NCBI GenBank assembly: GCA_030037575.1
Contig: JASHRB010000470.1
Span: forward strand, 1-5,299
Direction: 5' to 3'
Length of the DNA: 5,299 bases
Source of the DNA: Candidatus Sulfotelmatobacter sp.
Lineage (GTDB): Bacteria; Acidobacteriota; Terriglobia; Terriglobales; Acidobacteriaceae
In this document: positions 1 through 5,188 of the stretch, one piece after another
Layout: each line of letters begins with the position of its first letter
Numbering within the stretch: the first letter of the stretch is position 1
Notes under the pieces: generated by a model
The model's input: the letters and a program-made list of their open reading frames with translations, nothing else
Database searches by the model: none
What the model was told of the DNA's origin: nothing
Translations under genes and position numbers: made by a program

Positions 1-223
1 AATCGGCAGGGGGAAGTCCCTGAATCACAAGGACCACGCGGTCAACGAAGGGCGAACGAAAGCGAGTGGCCAATTCCTCTGGGACTTTTCCCGCTTCGCT
101 ACCCTCGATGCGCGTGGCAGTTTCCAGATGACGCTCGGCGTGAAAGGAAAACGGAACGAGGGCAAAGACGGCCACAAGAACTACCCCGGCCAACCAGAAA
201 CGGCGCAGATGCATGAGATTCAT
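1..223 (-). CDS. MMPL/RND-family transporter, N-terminal fragment (runs off left edge)
   Basis: Only the first 74 codons are present. The translation begins MNLMHLRRFWLAGVVLVAVF: a short basic start, then one hydrophobic membrane segment (about residues 9-27). A soluble stretch follows with RIEGSEAGKVPEELATRF and SPFVDRVVLVIQGLP. This pattern, with one N-terminal helix and then a periplasmic porter-like domain starting with a residue-rich 'EGSEA…RF.SPF….VLV' segment, is what I know from MMPL-type RND exporters, which move lipids and other hydrophobic compounds across the inner membrane using the proton gradient. ATG at 223 is chosen as the first Met in the open frame; ATG at 214 is an alternative, and neither has a strong Shine-Dalgarno. 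The frame stays open upstream to a stop at 290-292 with only a TTG (235) as an alternative start. It shares the strand of the acyl ligase-reductase gene, suggesting but not proving a link to lipid export. Family call is from a short fragment, so moderately sure. Confidence 0.6.
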   Translation of the reverse strand, partial: MNLMHLRRFWLAGVVLVAVFALVPFSFHAERHLETATRIEGSEAGKVPEELATRFRSPFVDRVVLVIQGLPPAD

Positions 224-291
224 GATGTCACGCAAAACCGGGTGGTGGGCTTCTAATTCCTCTTCGTTGGCTTGTCCCAGTTCGAAATCCT

Positions 292-315
292 AAAAGATCG
301 GCGAAAAGATCAGCA
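292..315. repeat. 12-bp near-tandem repeat (AAAAGATCGGCG / AAAAGATCAGCA)
   Basis: Two adjacent 12-bp units at 292-303 and 304-315 agree at 10 of 12 positions; the first 8 bases, AAAAGATC, are identical. One full helical turn or slightly more separates the units, which is compatible with tandem binding of a regulator, but two copies are too few to exclude chance. Confidence 0.5.
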
Positions 316-390
316 ATACGGAATTCGCCCACTACTCAAAATTGTTACCTAGGTGCGATTCAAATCTCGCCCGTGGAGCGGTTTGGTTCG

Positions 391-396
391 TATTAT
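391..396 (+). promoter_or_regulatory. Candidate -10 box TATTAT for the secreted-protein gene
   Basis: TATTAT matches the TATAAT consensus at 5 of 6 positions. No recognisable -35 box lies 16-18 bp upstream, so the promoter would need an activator or be weak. It would place the transcript start near 402-404, at the left edge of the palindrome at 405-418. Confidence 0.3.
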
Positions 397-404
397 TGTT
401 TGGG

Positions 405-418
405 AACCGTATACGGTT
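405..418. promoter_or_regulatory. 14-bp perfect palindrome AACCGTATACGGTT, candidate operator
   Basis: AACCGTATACGGTT is its own reverse complement. It is flanked by GG (403-404) and, after one extra T, by CC (420-421), so the symmetry extends further with a single-base bulge. It sits directly before AGGAGG (422-427) and right after a possible -10 box. It could bind a dimeric repressor, or form a short 5'UTR hairpin (stem AACCG/CGGTT, loop TATA) beside the ribosome binding site. The binding protein cannot be named. Confidence 0.45.
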
Positions 419-421
419 TCC

Positions 422-427
422 AGGAGG
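422..427 (+). promoter_or_regulatory. Shine-Dalgarno AGGAGG deciding the TTG start of the secreted protein
   Basis: A full AGGAGG lies 4 nt before TTG 432 (AGGAGG-ATCA-TTG). The spacing is slightly short, but no other start codon in this frame has a comparable site, and the encoded protein then begins with a textbook signal peptide. Confidence 0.7.
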
Positions 428-431
428 ATCA

Positions 432-1211
432 TTGTATAAACTCGCGTTGTTCGGGTTGTTTGCCGCCATTCAACTTGGCGCAGCAGATCCCCGCATTGGC
501 TCATGGACGCTCGTCTCTGCCCAGTCGTCCCTGGATCCCCCCAACAAACTGTCCATCACCCGTCTACACGATGAAGTGCATGTAGTCATTTCAGGCGATC
601 CCCACCTCGATTTTACGGCGAAGTTAAATGGCCATGAAGGGTCTGTACCAGGCAATCCGGCATTTAATCAAATCCAGCTGCGGAGGATCGACAAGCATCA
701 AGTCGAAATCAAACAGAAGAAGGATGGAGCCGTAGTAGCAACGATTCGTGACAAACTTTCGAGGGATGCTAACGAGCTAACGAGCACGACTTCACAGGAA
801 GGCCGTGCCGACAAGATCACTGTGTGGACGCGGACCGGAGGAAAGAGGTCGGCGACTGACTTATTTGCCGGTGAGTGGACCGAGGACCAAAGTAAAACGC
901 GATTACGGCAAGGGTTAACGCTCAAGATCGAGGCGGAGGGAAAAGATGGGGTCCGCTTCTCAGGTGACTTCAGCTACAGCGCTCGCTTTGACGGCAAGGA
1001 ATACGATCTGAAAAACTCCGCCAACGATACCGTGGCCCTCCAACGTATCGACGCGCACACGGTCGATTCGACTTATTGCCGAGATGATCAAATCACTCAA
1101 AGGGATCGGTGGGTAGTTTCCCCCGATGGAACTCAGATGACGCGAACCACGTCAGGCACGCTGGAAACCGGTCAGCAAATAAAAGAGACGCTGATATTTC
1201 GGAAACAGTAA
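432..1211 (+). CDS. Secreted protein with two tandem beta-rich domains, function unknown
   Basis: The start is taken as TTG at 432 because AGGAGG (422-427) ends 4 nt before it and a clean signal peptide begins there; the longer frame from TTG 342 lacks a ribosome binding site and puts 30 atypical residues in front. The 259-aa product opens YKLALFGLFAAIQLGAA, with likely signal peptidase I cleavage after Ala18 (GAA|D). The mature part is duplicated: residues about 21-136 and 143-259 align with an offset of about 120, for example FTAKLNGHE (61-69) with YSARFDGKE (182-190) and LRRIDKHQV (83-91) with LQRIDAHTV (203-211). Each copy begins with a G-x-W (GSWTL, GEWTE). I recall this 'GxW…K…Y.A.FDGK…V.L.RID..TV…' domain from many acidobacterial secreted proteins with no known function; an all-beta, lipocalin-like fold is a guess. 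It is convergent with the ligase-reductase gene, 42 bp away. Confidence 0.75.
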   Translation: MYKLALFGLFAAIQLGAADPRIGSWTLVSAQSSLDPPNKLSITRLHDEVHVVISGDPHLDFTAKLNGHEGSVPGNPAFNQIQLRRIDKHQVEIKQKKDGAVVATIRDKLSRDANELTSTTSQEGRADKITVWTRTGGKRSATDLFAGEWTEDQSKTRLRQGLTLKIEAEGKDGVRFSGDFSYSARFDGKEYDLKNSANDTVALQRIDAHTVDSTYCRDDQITQRDRWVVSPDGTQMTRTTSGTLETGQQIKETLIFRKQ

Positions 1212-1253
1212 CGTCACTGTGCCACGCCAGATACGTCCGCGCGTGTGAACCCG

Positions 1254-4200
1254 CTACCGGCAGCTACCCACGACGTTGGACTCACGAAGTCCAACTGCGA
1301 TGATTCCCTTTCGATGCATGAATTTCAGGATTCCATTGACTGTGTCTTCGAGAGACGGATCCGGCTTGCCCCATGCGGAAGCATTTCGAGCCACCTGATA
1401 GCCGGAACTGTCGTAGCGTTTGAACTCCATGGCCGAGATGTTGTCGACTGAACCCACCAGAAAGTCGAGCAGTGGAAAGAGGAGATCCTCTTTTCGGCAT
1501 CTCCTGACCAGCTCGGGAACGAAGTCGGGAAGACTGAACACTTCGAATTGCCGGCCGGTCGCCTTGGTAATGAGCCCGGTAATATCCAGCATGTTGGCAT
1601 AGTCGTCCCTCACTACGTGATACGTTTCGTTCTCCGTACCGGGAGTCGTGGAAATGGCAACAATGTTGTTCGCCGTGATGTCCGCGGGAACGAAACTCAC
1701 CTGGTTGAGGGCATCGACTCCGATGCCGTGATTCACCATGAACGCAACCAAGCGGACAGCGATGTCGAAGTTGTTGCCTCCGCCGGTGATGGATGGGCTG
1801 ACCAGAGCGGGCCGGAAGATCCGCGTAGTAAGCCCGCGGCGGCGCGCATCCATAACCACTTGCTCCGATACCCACTTGGATTCGCTGTATCCAAAATCAA
1901 GAAGCTCCATGTTCTCATTGAAGTCAGTCTCGTATAGAACTTTCTTAACTGCCCAGCCAAATATAAAGGTAGTCGAAACGTAATTGAAGCTCTTGGGCAG
2001 CCCTTCGAACGCCAGCCTCAAAACCTCATTGGTCCCCAGCACGTTCGCGTCACGCATCCGGTCATAGTTGAGAAGGTAGTTTACGGTTGCGCCGTTATGA
2101 AATACCGTATCGATCTTGTTCGCGAGGCCATCCCAGATTTCCGGCGTCAAGCCCAGATTCTTATGGCCAAGATCACCACAGACCGGAACCACCCGGGTCT
2201 CGAACATCTCCGTAAGTTCAGCCGGGCAGGATCCTATTGATTCCATCGCCGCCCTCAGTCTTTGCCCGCCCTGATGCTCGTCGGAAGCTCGGACGAGAAC
2301 GTGGATCTTGGCATCCGTCTGTTCCAGCAGACTTTTCACGAGGAACGGTCCGATGAAGCCGGTCCCGCCAGTGAGCAGAACATTACTCAGGATTGGTGTT
2401 TCGGGTGGCGCCACAGGTGCAGCGGGCTCGAAGATCAGTTTGCTGTCCTTCTTCATCAACCTCTGCTCGGCGACGCGCTGCTCTTCGCGAAACGCCGCGA
2501 GCGTCTGCCGCAGCGGAACCAGTGCTTCTTGGGGAGCGTGCTCTAACTGTTCGGCCAGTCGAAACAGTTCGGCTACACTCACGCGCTGAATGAGGCCGAT
2601 ATCCATCTGCCTGGCCAGCATGTCGGCGTCTTTATTTTTTAAGAGTTTCTTGATCTCGTGCATGAAAACGACGAGATCCATCGAATCGAGCCCCGCCTCG
2701 ACGAGGTTGTACGATTCCGTGCCGGTCAAGCTGTAGCGGGCTTTCAATACGTCAAAAGCCGACTGGCTTGCAGCACCGGAAGATTCGGCGTCTTTTTCTC
2801 GTGAAAATTCCGAGACCACGGTAAATTGACCCTGCAGCCACATGTGCTTGGTCTTGTGGCGCATGATCTTGCCTGAACTGGTTCGCGGTATGGCACGTGG
2901 CGCGATAAAGGAAATCAGCGCCACTTCCACGTTGAGGTAATTCCGGACGGCGACCGCAATTTTCAGTGCATCCGGAAGCGCTTTTGGATTTTTCACCTCG
3001 GCGACGATCGCCAGGGCCGGCTCGCTATCTTCATTGATCTGGAACGCGGCAACGCAATTCGTCCGGATCAGGCCGGACGCTTTCTCCACCACGGCCTCGA
3101 TATCCTGCGGGTAATAGTTTTGCCCGCGGATAATAATCATGTCCTTGATACGGCCGCAGACGAAGAGTTCTCCGTTGTGGAAGAAACCCATATCGCCGGT
3201 CCGAAGGTAGCCATCGTCGTAGGGACTGTCATCCACCAGCCGAGCGTGAAACAGCTTGAGCGTTAATTCCGGATTGTTCCAGAACCCCGGGCACTTACTC
3301 CCTCCAGAGATCCAAATCTCGCCGATTCGGCCCGACTCCAGAGCGACGTGCTTCTCTGGATCCACGATCTTTACGGTTAGGCCCGGCAGGGGAGTTCCGC
3401 AACTGACAATCTGAGTGCTGGCGCCAATCTCGGCAACCTCTTTGGTCGTACGGGCCTTTCCGAGCGCCACCGCGCTTTTGTTGACGGAAATAATATTGCG
3501 GCCCCCGAGCGAAACCGCCAGGGTATTCTCCGCCAGCCCGTAAGCGACAAAAAAGCTTTCCGACCTCAACCCATAGGGCTGAAAGGCCTGCAGAAACCGT
3601 GTGTATGTGTCTGGTTTGACCGGTTCGGCGGCCACCAGCAACTGCCGGAGCGAGCTGAGATCGCAGGCCTCCAAACTCTCCTTTGCAATCCGCCCGGCGC
3701 ACAAGCAATAGTCGTACGCGAAGTTTGGGGCCGCTGAGGCGCTGGCGCCGTACGTCTTGATCGCGTCAAACCACAGAGTGGGACGCTGAATGAAATCCGT
3801 GGGAGCAAAGCCATACGTGGTCCCACCTTTGAGCGCGGGATAGAGGTAGCACCCAATCAATCCCATGTCGTGATACTGCGGCAGCCAGGAGACGACCACC
3901 GGCGCGTCGTGGTCGATCACGAGCGGACAGTTGTGCAGGATGTTTTCGTGCGTAACCATCACGCCTTTGGGATCGCGAGTCGACCCCGACGTGTATTGCA
4001 GAAACAGAATTTTCGAAGCACCGTTGAACGTTTCGTCAGTAATCGCATCGACGAAATCTTCCGTTACCACCCAACGCAGACCCGAAATGAAGTCGACATC
4101 GACTCCCGAGGAACAGACTCCGCTCCGGGCAAGATTTGTCTTCAGAGATCCCAGGTAATCCTTGCTGGTCAGAATGCCGGCCGCCTGGCAGTCCTTTGCG

Positions 4201-4523
4201 ATGTGGATCATTTTGTAGAGCGCGCTCTGGAAGTCCCGGGAACTGGGGGGATAAACCGGGACTGGAATCAATCCCGCCCGCACGCATCCATAGAACGCGC
4301 AAATCATTTCGAGCCCCGGCGGGTAGGCAAGCAGAAGGCGGTCCTGCGACTTGAAACCGTGTTCCTTGCGCAAATGTCCGGCGATCACTTTCGTCCGGCG
4401 GAGAAACGACTCGTAGGTGTACTCTCCGATCGGATTGCCGTTTACGTCAATGTAGGAATAGAGAAGCCTGTGCGCGTGCTGTTTCCCAAGACTATCCAGC
4501 TTGTCCAAAATCGAAGCGATCAT
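1254..4523 (-). CDS. Fatty acyl-AMP ligase - acyl carrier protein - thioester reductase fusion
   Basis: The 1089-aa product (counted from ATG 4523) has three parts. Residues 1 to about 570 are an adenylation domain: P-loop YTSGSTRDPKG (177-187), LPQYHDMGLIG (214-224) and YGLAENT (328-334), both typical of fatty acyl-AMP ligases, TGD (442-444), GRIKD (457-461) with YYPQDIE (470-476), and PRTSSGKIMR (546-555) with catalytic Lys552. Extra residues near 347-371 fit the FAAL-specific insertion that disfavours CoA ligation. An acyl carrier domain follows (about 586-661) with GLDSMD and phosphopantetheine Ser614. After an Ala/Pro/Glu-rich linker comes a reductase: TGGTGFIG (718-725), Arg745 (likely NADPH phosphate contact), YVSTT (848-852), and YSESK with Tyr879/Lys883. 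Expected reaction: fatty acid + ATP to acyl-AMP, to acyl-S-ACP, to aldehyde or alcohol. The layout parallels carboxylic acid reductase and Lys2, but with a FAAL domain. ATG 4523 begins the family-like sequence MIASILDKLDS; the frame runs on to GTG 4595, adding 24 unlikely residues. Acyl substrate unknown. Confidence 0.9.
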   Translation of the reverse strand: MIASILDKLDSLGKQHAHRLLYSYIDVNGNPIGEYTYESFLRRTKVIAGHLRKEHGFKSQDRLLLAYPPGLEMICAFYGCVRAGLIPVPVYPPSSRDFQSALYKMIHIAKDCQAAGILTSKDYLGSLKTNLARSGVCSSGVDVDFISGLRWVVTEDFVDAITDETFNGASKILFLQYTSGSTRDPKGVMVTHENILHNCPLVIDHDAPVVVSWLPQYHDMGLIGCYLYPALKGGTTYGFAPTDFIQRPTLWFDAIKTYGASASAAPNFAYDYCLCAGRIAKESLEACDLSSLRQLLVAAEPVKPDTYTRFLQAFQPYGLRSESFFVAYGLAENTLAVSLGGRNIISVNKSAVALGKARTTKEVAEIGASTQIVSCGTPLPGLTVKIVDPEKHVALESGRIGEIWISGGSKCPGFWNNPELTLKLFHARLVDDSPYDDGYLRTGDMGFFHNGELFVCGRIKDMIIIRGQNYYPQDIEAVVEKASGLIRTNCVAAFQINEDSEPALAIVAEVKNPKALPDALKIAVAVRNYLNVEVALISFIAPRAIPRTSSGKIMRHKTKHMWLQGQFTVVSEFSREKDAESSGAASQSAFDVLKARYSLTGTESYNLVEAGLDSMDLVVFMHEIKKLLKNKDADMLARQMDIGLIQRVSVAELFRLAEQLEHAPQEALVPLRQTLAAFREEQRVAEQRLMKKDSKLIFEPAAPVAPPETPILSNVLLTGGTGFIGPFLVKSLLEQTDAKIHVLVRASDEHQGGQRLRAAMESIGSCPAELTEMFETRVVPVCGDLGHKNLGLTPEIWDGLANKIDTVFHNGATVNYLLNYDRMRDANVLGTNEVLRLAFEGLPKSFNYVSTTFIFGWAVKKVLYETDFNENMELLDFGYSESKWVSEQVVMDARRRGLTTRIFRPALVSPSITGGGNNFDIAVRLVAFMVNHGIGVDALNQVSFVPADITANNIVAISTTPGTENETYHVVRDDYANMLDITGLITKATGRQFEVFSLPDFVPELVRRCRKEDLLFPLLDFLVGSVDNISAMEFKRYDSSGYQVARNASAWGKPDPSLEDTVNGILKFMHRKGIIAVGLRESNVVGSCR

Positions 4524-4573
4524 AGATTCGGGTTCGGTCTCATGGCGGCGGCACCGCCATTCGCTAACCTCCT
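4520..4573 (-). promoter_or_regulatory. Leader of the ligase-reductase gene: strong SD, start-codon hairpin, two overlapping mini-ORFs
   Basis: On the minus strand AGGAGG (4573-4568) lies 7 nt before ATG 4560, which is not in the enzyme's frame. It opens a six-codon ORF, MAVPPP (4560-4540). Its stop overlaps ATG 4543 as ATGA, opening a second ORF, MRPNPNL (4543-4520), whose stop overlaps the enzyme's ATG 4523, again as ATGA. ATGGCGG (4560-4554) and CCGCCAT (4548-4542) form a perfect 7-bp stem with a 5-nt loop, burying both mini-ORF starts. Enzyme translation could thus depend on two reinitiation steps, with possible ribosome slowing at the Pro-Pro-Pro codons. A single-base indel placing ATG 4560 in frame is the simpler alternative. 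Confidence 0.45.
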
Positions 4574-4805
4574 GCGTTGAATGAGAAGACTCCACAATAA
4601 GAAAACAAAAGTCTTCCTGCTCCCCTTGCCAAGGGCAAACCGACTTCGAGAACAGAGCACAACCATCCCCTCGCCAGGCGTTGGATCGCCCGACTCAACT
4701 TCTTGGTACAACGGCATTAAGCGGTCGATGGTAACAGAGATTTCAAACGCCGTGAACTAAGAAGTGGCGCACCTTTGTCATTTCTGCCGCTTCCGGGGAA
4801 GGCAT

Positions 4806-4831
4806 CGGTTACGTCGGCTCCACGGGAACCG
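4806..4831. repeat. Imperfect inverted repeat, possible activator site
   Basis: CGGTT-A-CGT at 4806-4814 is mirrored by ACG-GG-AACCG at 4822-4831 around a 7-nt centre. It lies about 78 bp before the start expected from the sigma-54 promoter, a plausible place for an enhancer-binding protein site. The right arm shares the 7-mer GGAACCG with the palindrome region at 403-409, which may be chance. Confidence 0.25.
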
Positions 4832-4868
4832 AGGTAGTGGGCGACTTTGAGAATATTATTAGTAACGA

Positions 4869-4885
4869 TTGGCACTCAACTTGCC
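4869..4885 (+). promoter_or_regulatory. Sigma-54 (RpoN) -24/-12 promoter
   Basis: TTGGCAC (4869-4875), five bases, then TTGCC (4881-4885). This matches the consensus YTGGCAC-N5-TTGCW at every position but the last. The invariant GG (4871-4872) and GC (4883-4884) are 12 bp apart as required, which puts the transcript start near 4896 and gives a 5'UTR of about 58 nt before ATG 4954. Such promoters need an AAA+ enhancer-binding activator. The sequence match is strong; actual use is inferred. Confidence 0.55.
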
Positions 4886-4919
4886 TGATCGGTCAAGCAA
4901 GCATGATTTATGTGCGTAC

Positions 4920-4948
4920 TTGACAATGTGTGGCAGCGGGCATAAGTT
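4920..4948 (+). promoter_or_regulatory. Weak sigma-70 type promoter candidate (TTGACA-N17-TAAGTT)
   Basis: A perfect TTGACA (4920-4925) stands 17 bp before TAAGTT (4943-4948), which matches the -10 consensus at only 3 of 6 positions. It would start transcription within a base or two of ATG 4954, giving an almost leaderless mRNA, which makes it less likely than the sigma-54 site. Confidence 0.2.
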
Positions 4949-4953
4949 GAGAT

Positions 4954-5181
4954 ATGCATAAACGGTCAAGCAGGGACGTTAACGAAATGGCCTCATCGGT
5001 TATTCGTGCGGTTCAGGAACTACCAAACAAAACCTCGGAGAAAAACCCAGCCGCTGTTGCACTAGGTCGGCTAGGGGGTCTCAAGGGCGGGAGAGCAAGG
5101 GCCGAAGCTTTGAGCACAAAGCGTAAACAGGCGATAGCCAAGAAAGCGGCTCTGGCTCGATGGGGAAGAAGGGAAAGTTGA
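4954..5181 (+). CDS. Small basic protein with KNPAAVALGRLGG-KGG / AxRW motifs, function unknown
   Basis: The 75-aa product is strongly basic and rich in Ala, Gly, Lys and Arg. An N-terminal segment (HKRSSRDVNEMASSVIRAVQE, 2-22) is followed by a polar linker, then KNPAAVALGRLGG (30-42), LKGGRARAEALS (43-54) and a Lys/Arg helix ending AKKAALARWGRRES (62-75). I recognise this as a widespread small bacterial protein type ('KRxxRDxNxxA…KNPAAVALGRLGG.KGGKARA..LS…IAKKAA.ARW'), with no function known to me; nucleic-acid binding is suggested only by its charge. ATG 4954 is preferred over ATG 4987 because the KR..RD.N segment belongs to the family, though its ribosome binding site is weak. A sigma-54 promoter match lies upstream, and a second gene begins 7 nt after the stop, so the two are probably co-transcribed. 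A regulatory or antitoxin-like partner role is speculation. Confidence 0.75.
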   Translation: MHKRSSRDVNEMASSVIRAVQELPNKTSEKNPAAVALGRLGGLKGGRARAEALSTKRKQAIAKKAALARWGRRES

Positions 5182-5188
5182 CATTTTC

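Larger units (their letters stand above)
224..431. other. Divergent intergenic region between the MMPL gene and the secreted-protein gene
   Basis: No gene is supported here. An open frame from TTG 342 continues into the secreted-protein gene, but that segment has no Shine-Dalgarno, so I treat it as upstream DNA. The region holds a 12-bp near-tandem repeat (292-315), a TATTAT box (391-396) and a 14-bp palindrome (405-418) just before the ribosome binding site of the plus-strand gene. No convincing promoter for the minus-strand MMPL gene was found. Confidence 0.6.
4524..4953. other. Divergent gene-poor region between the ligase-reductase and the small basic protein
   Basis: About 430 bases without a convincing standard gene. 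The left end carries the leader described at 4520-4573. A 65-codon minus-strand frame (4717-4520) lacks a ribosome binding site and any family resemblance, and I do not call it. The middle (4720-4850) has short inverted repeats. The right end carries a sigma-54 type promoter (4869-4885) and a TTGACA (4920-4925) pointing at the small gene. I see no clear promoter for the ligase-reductase gene, no tRNA-like fold and no terminator. Confidence 0.6.

Noticed and set aside
342..431. Extension of the secreted protein to TTG 342
   Set aside because: It would put 30 residues in front of a clean signal peptide, lacks a ribosome binding site and crosses the candidate -10 box and palindrome.
1205..1220. 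ACAGT/ACTGT inverted repeat at the end of the secreted-protein gene, as a terminator
   Set aside because: The stem is only 5 bp with a 6-nt loop, is not GC-rich and has no T run on either strand; no terminator is supported in the 42-bp convergent gap.
3870..4580. 236-codon plus-strand frame opposite the adenylation domain
   Set aside because: It lies wholly antisense to well-supported coding sequence with conserved motifs, and its protein is rich in Arg/His/Val without recognisable domains; it is a shadow of the real gene.
4524..4595. Extension of the ligase-reductase to GTG 4595 (24 extra residues)
   Set aside because: The nearest purine-rich site, AGGAAGAC, is 15 nt away from the GTG, and the added residues do not look like the start of a fatty acyl-AMP ligase. 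It stays a possible alternative.
4623..4638. Overlapping short inverted repeats CCCTT-GCC-AAGGG and TTGCC-AAG-GGCAA
   Set aside because: Stems of 5 bp with 3-nt loops and no associated signal; probably incidental.
4520..4717. 65-codon minus-strand frame ending in an ATGA overlap with the ligase-reductase start
   Set aside because: No Shine-Dalgarno before ATG 4717, no resemblance to a known family and an ordinary non-coding look. The overlap at its end is explained by the short MRPNPNL frame within it, which is reported as part of the leader.
4716..4746. TTGAAA / CTTAAT pair on the minus strand as a promoter for the ligase-reductase
   Set aside because: The spacer is 19 bp and the -10 match is 4 of 6; too weak to annotate.
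4890..4972. Direct repeat CGGTCAAGCA at 4890-4899 and 4963-4972
   Set aside because: Ten identical bases 73 bp apart, one copy inside the small coding region; two copies without symmetry are compatible with chance.
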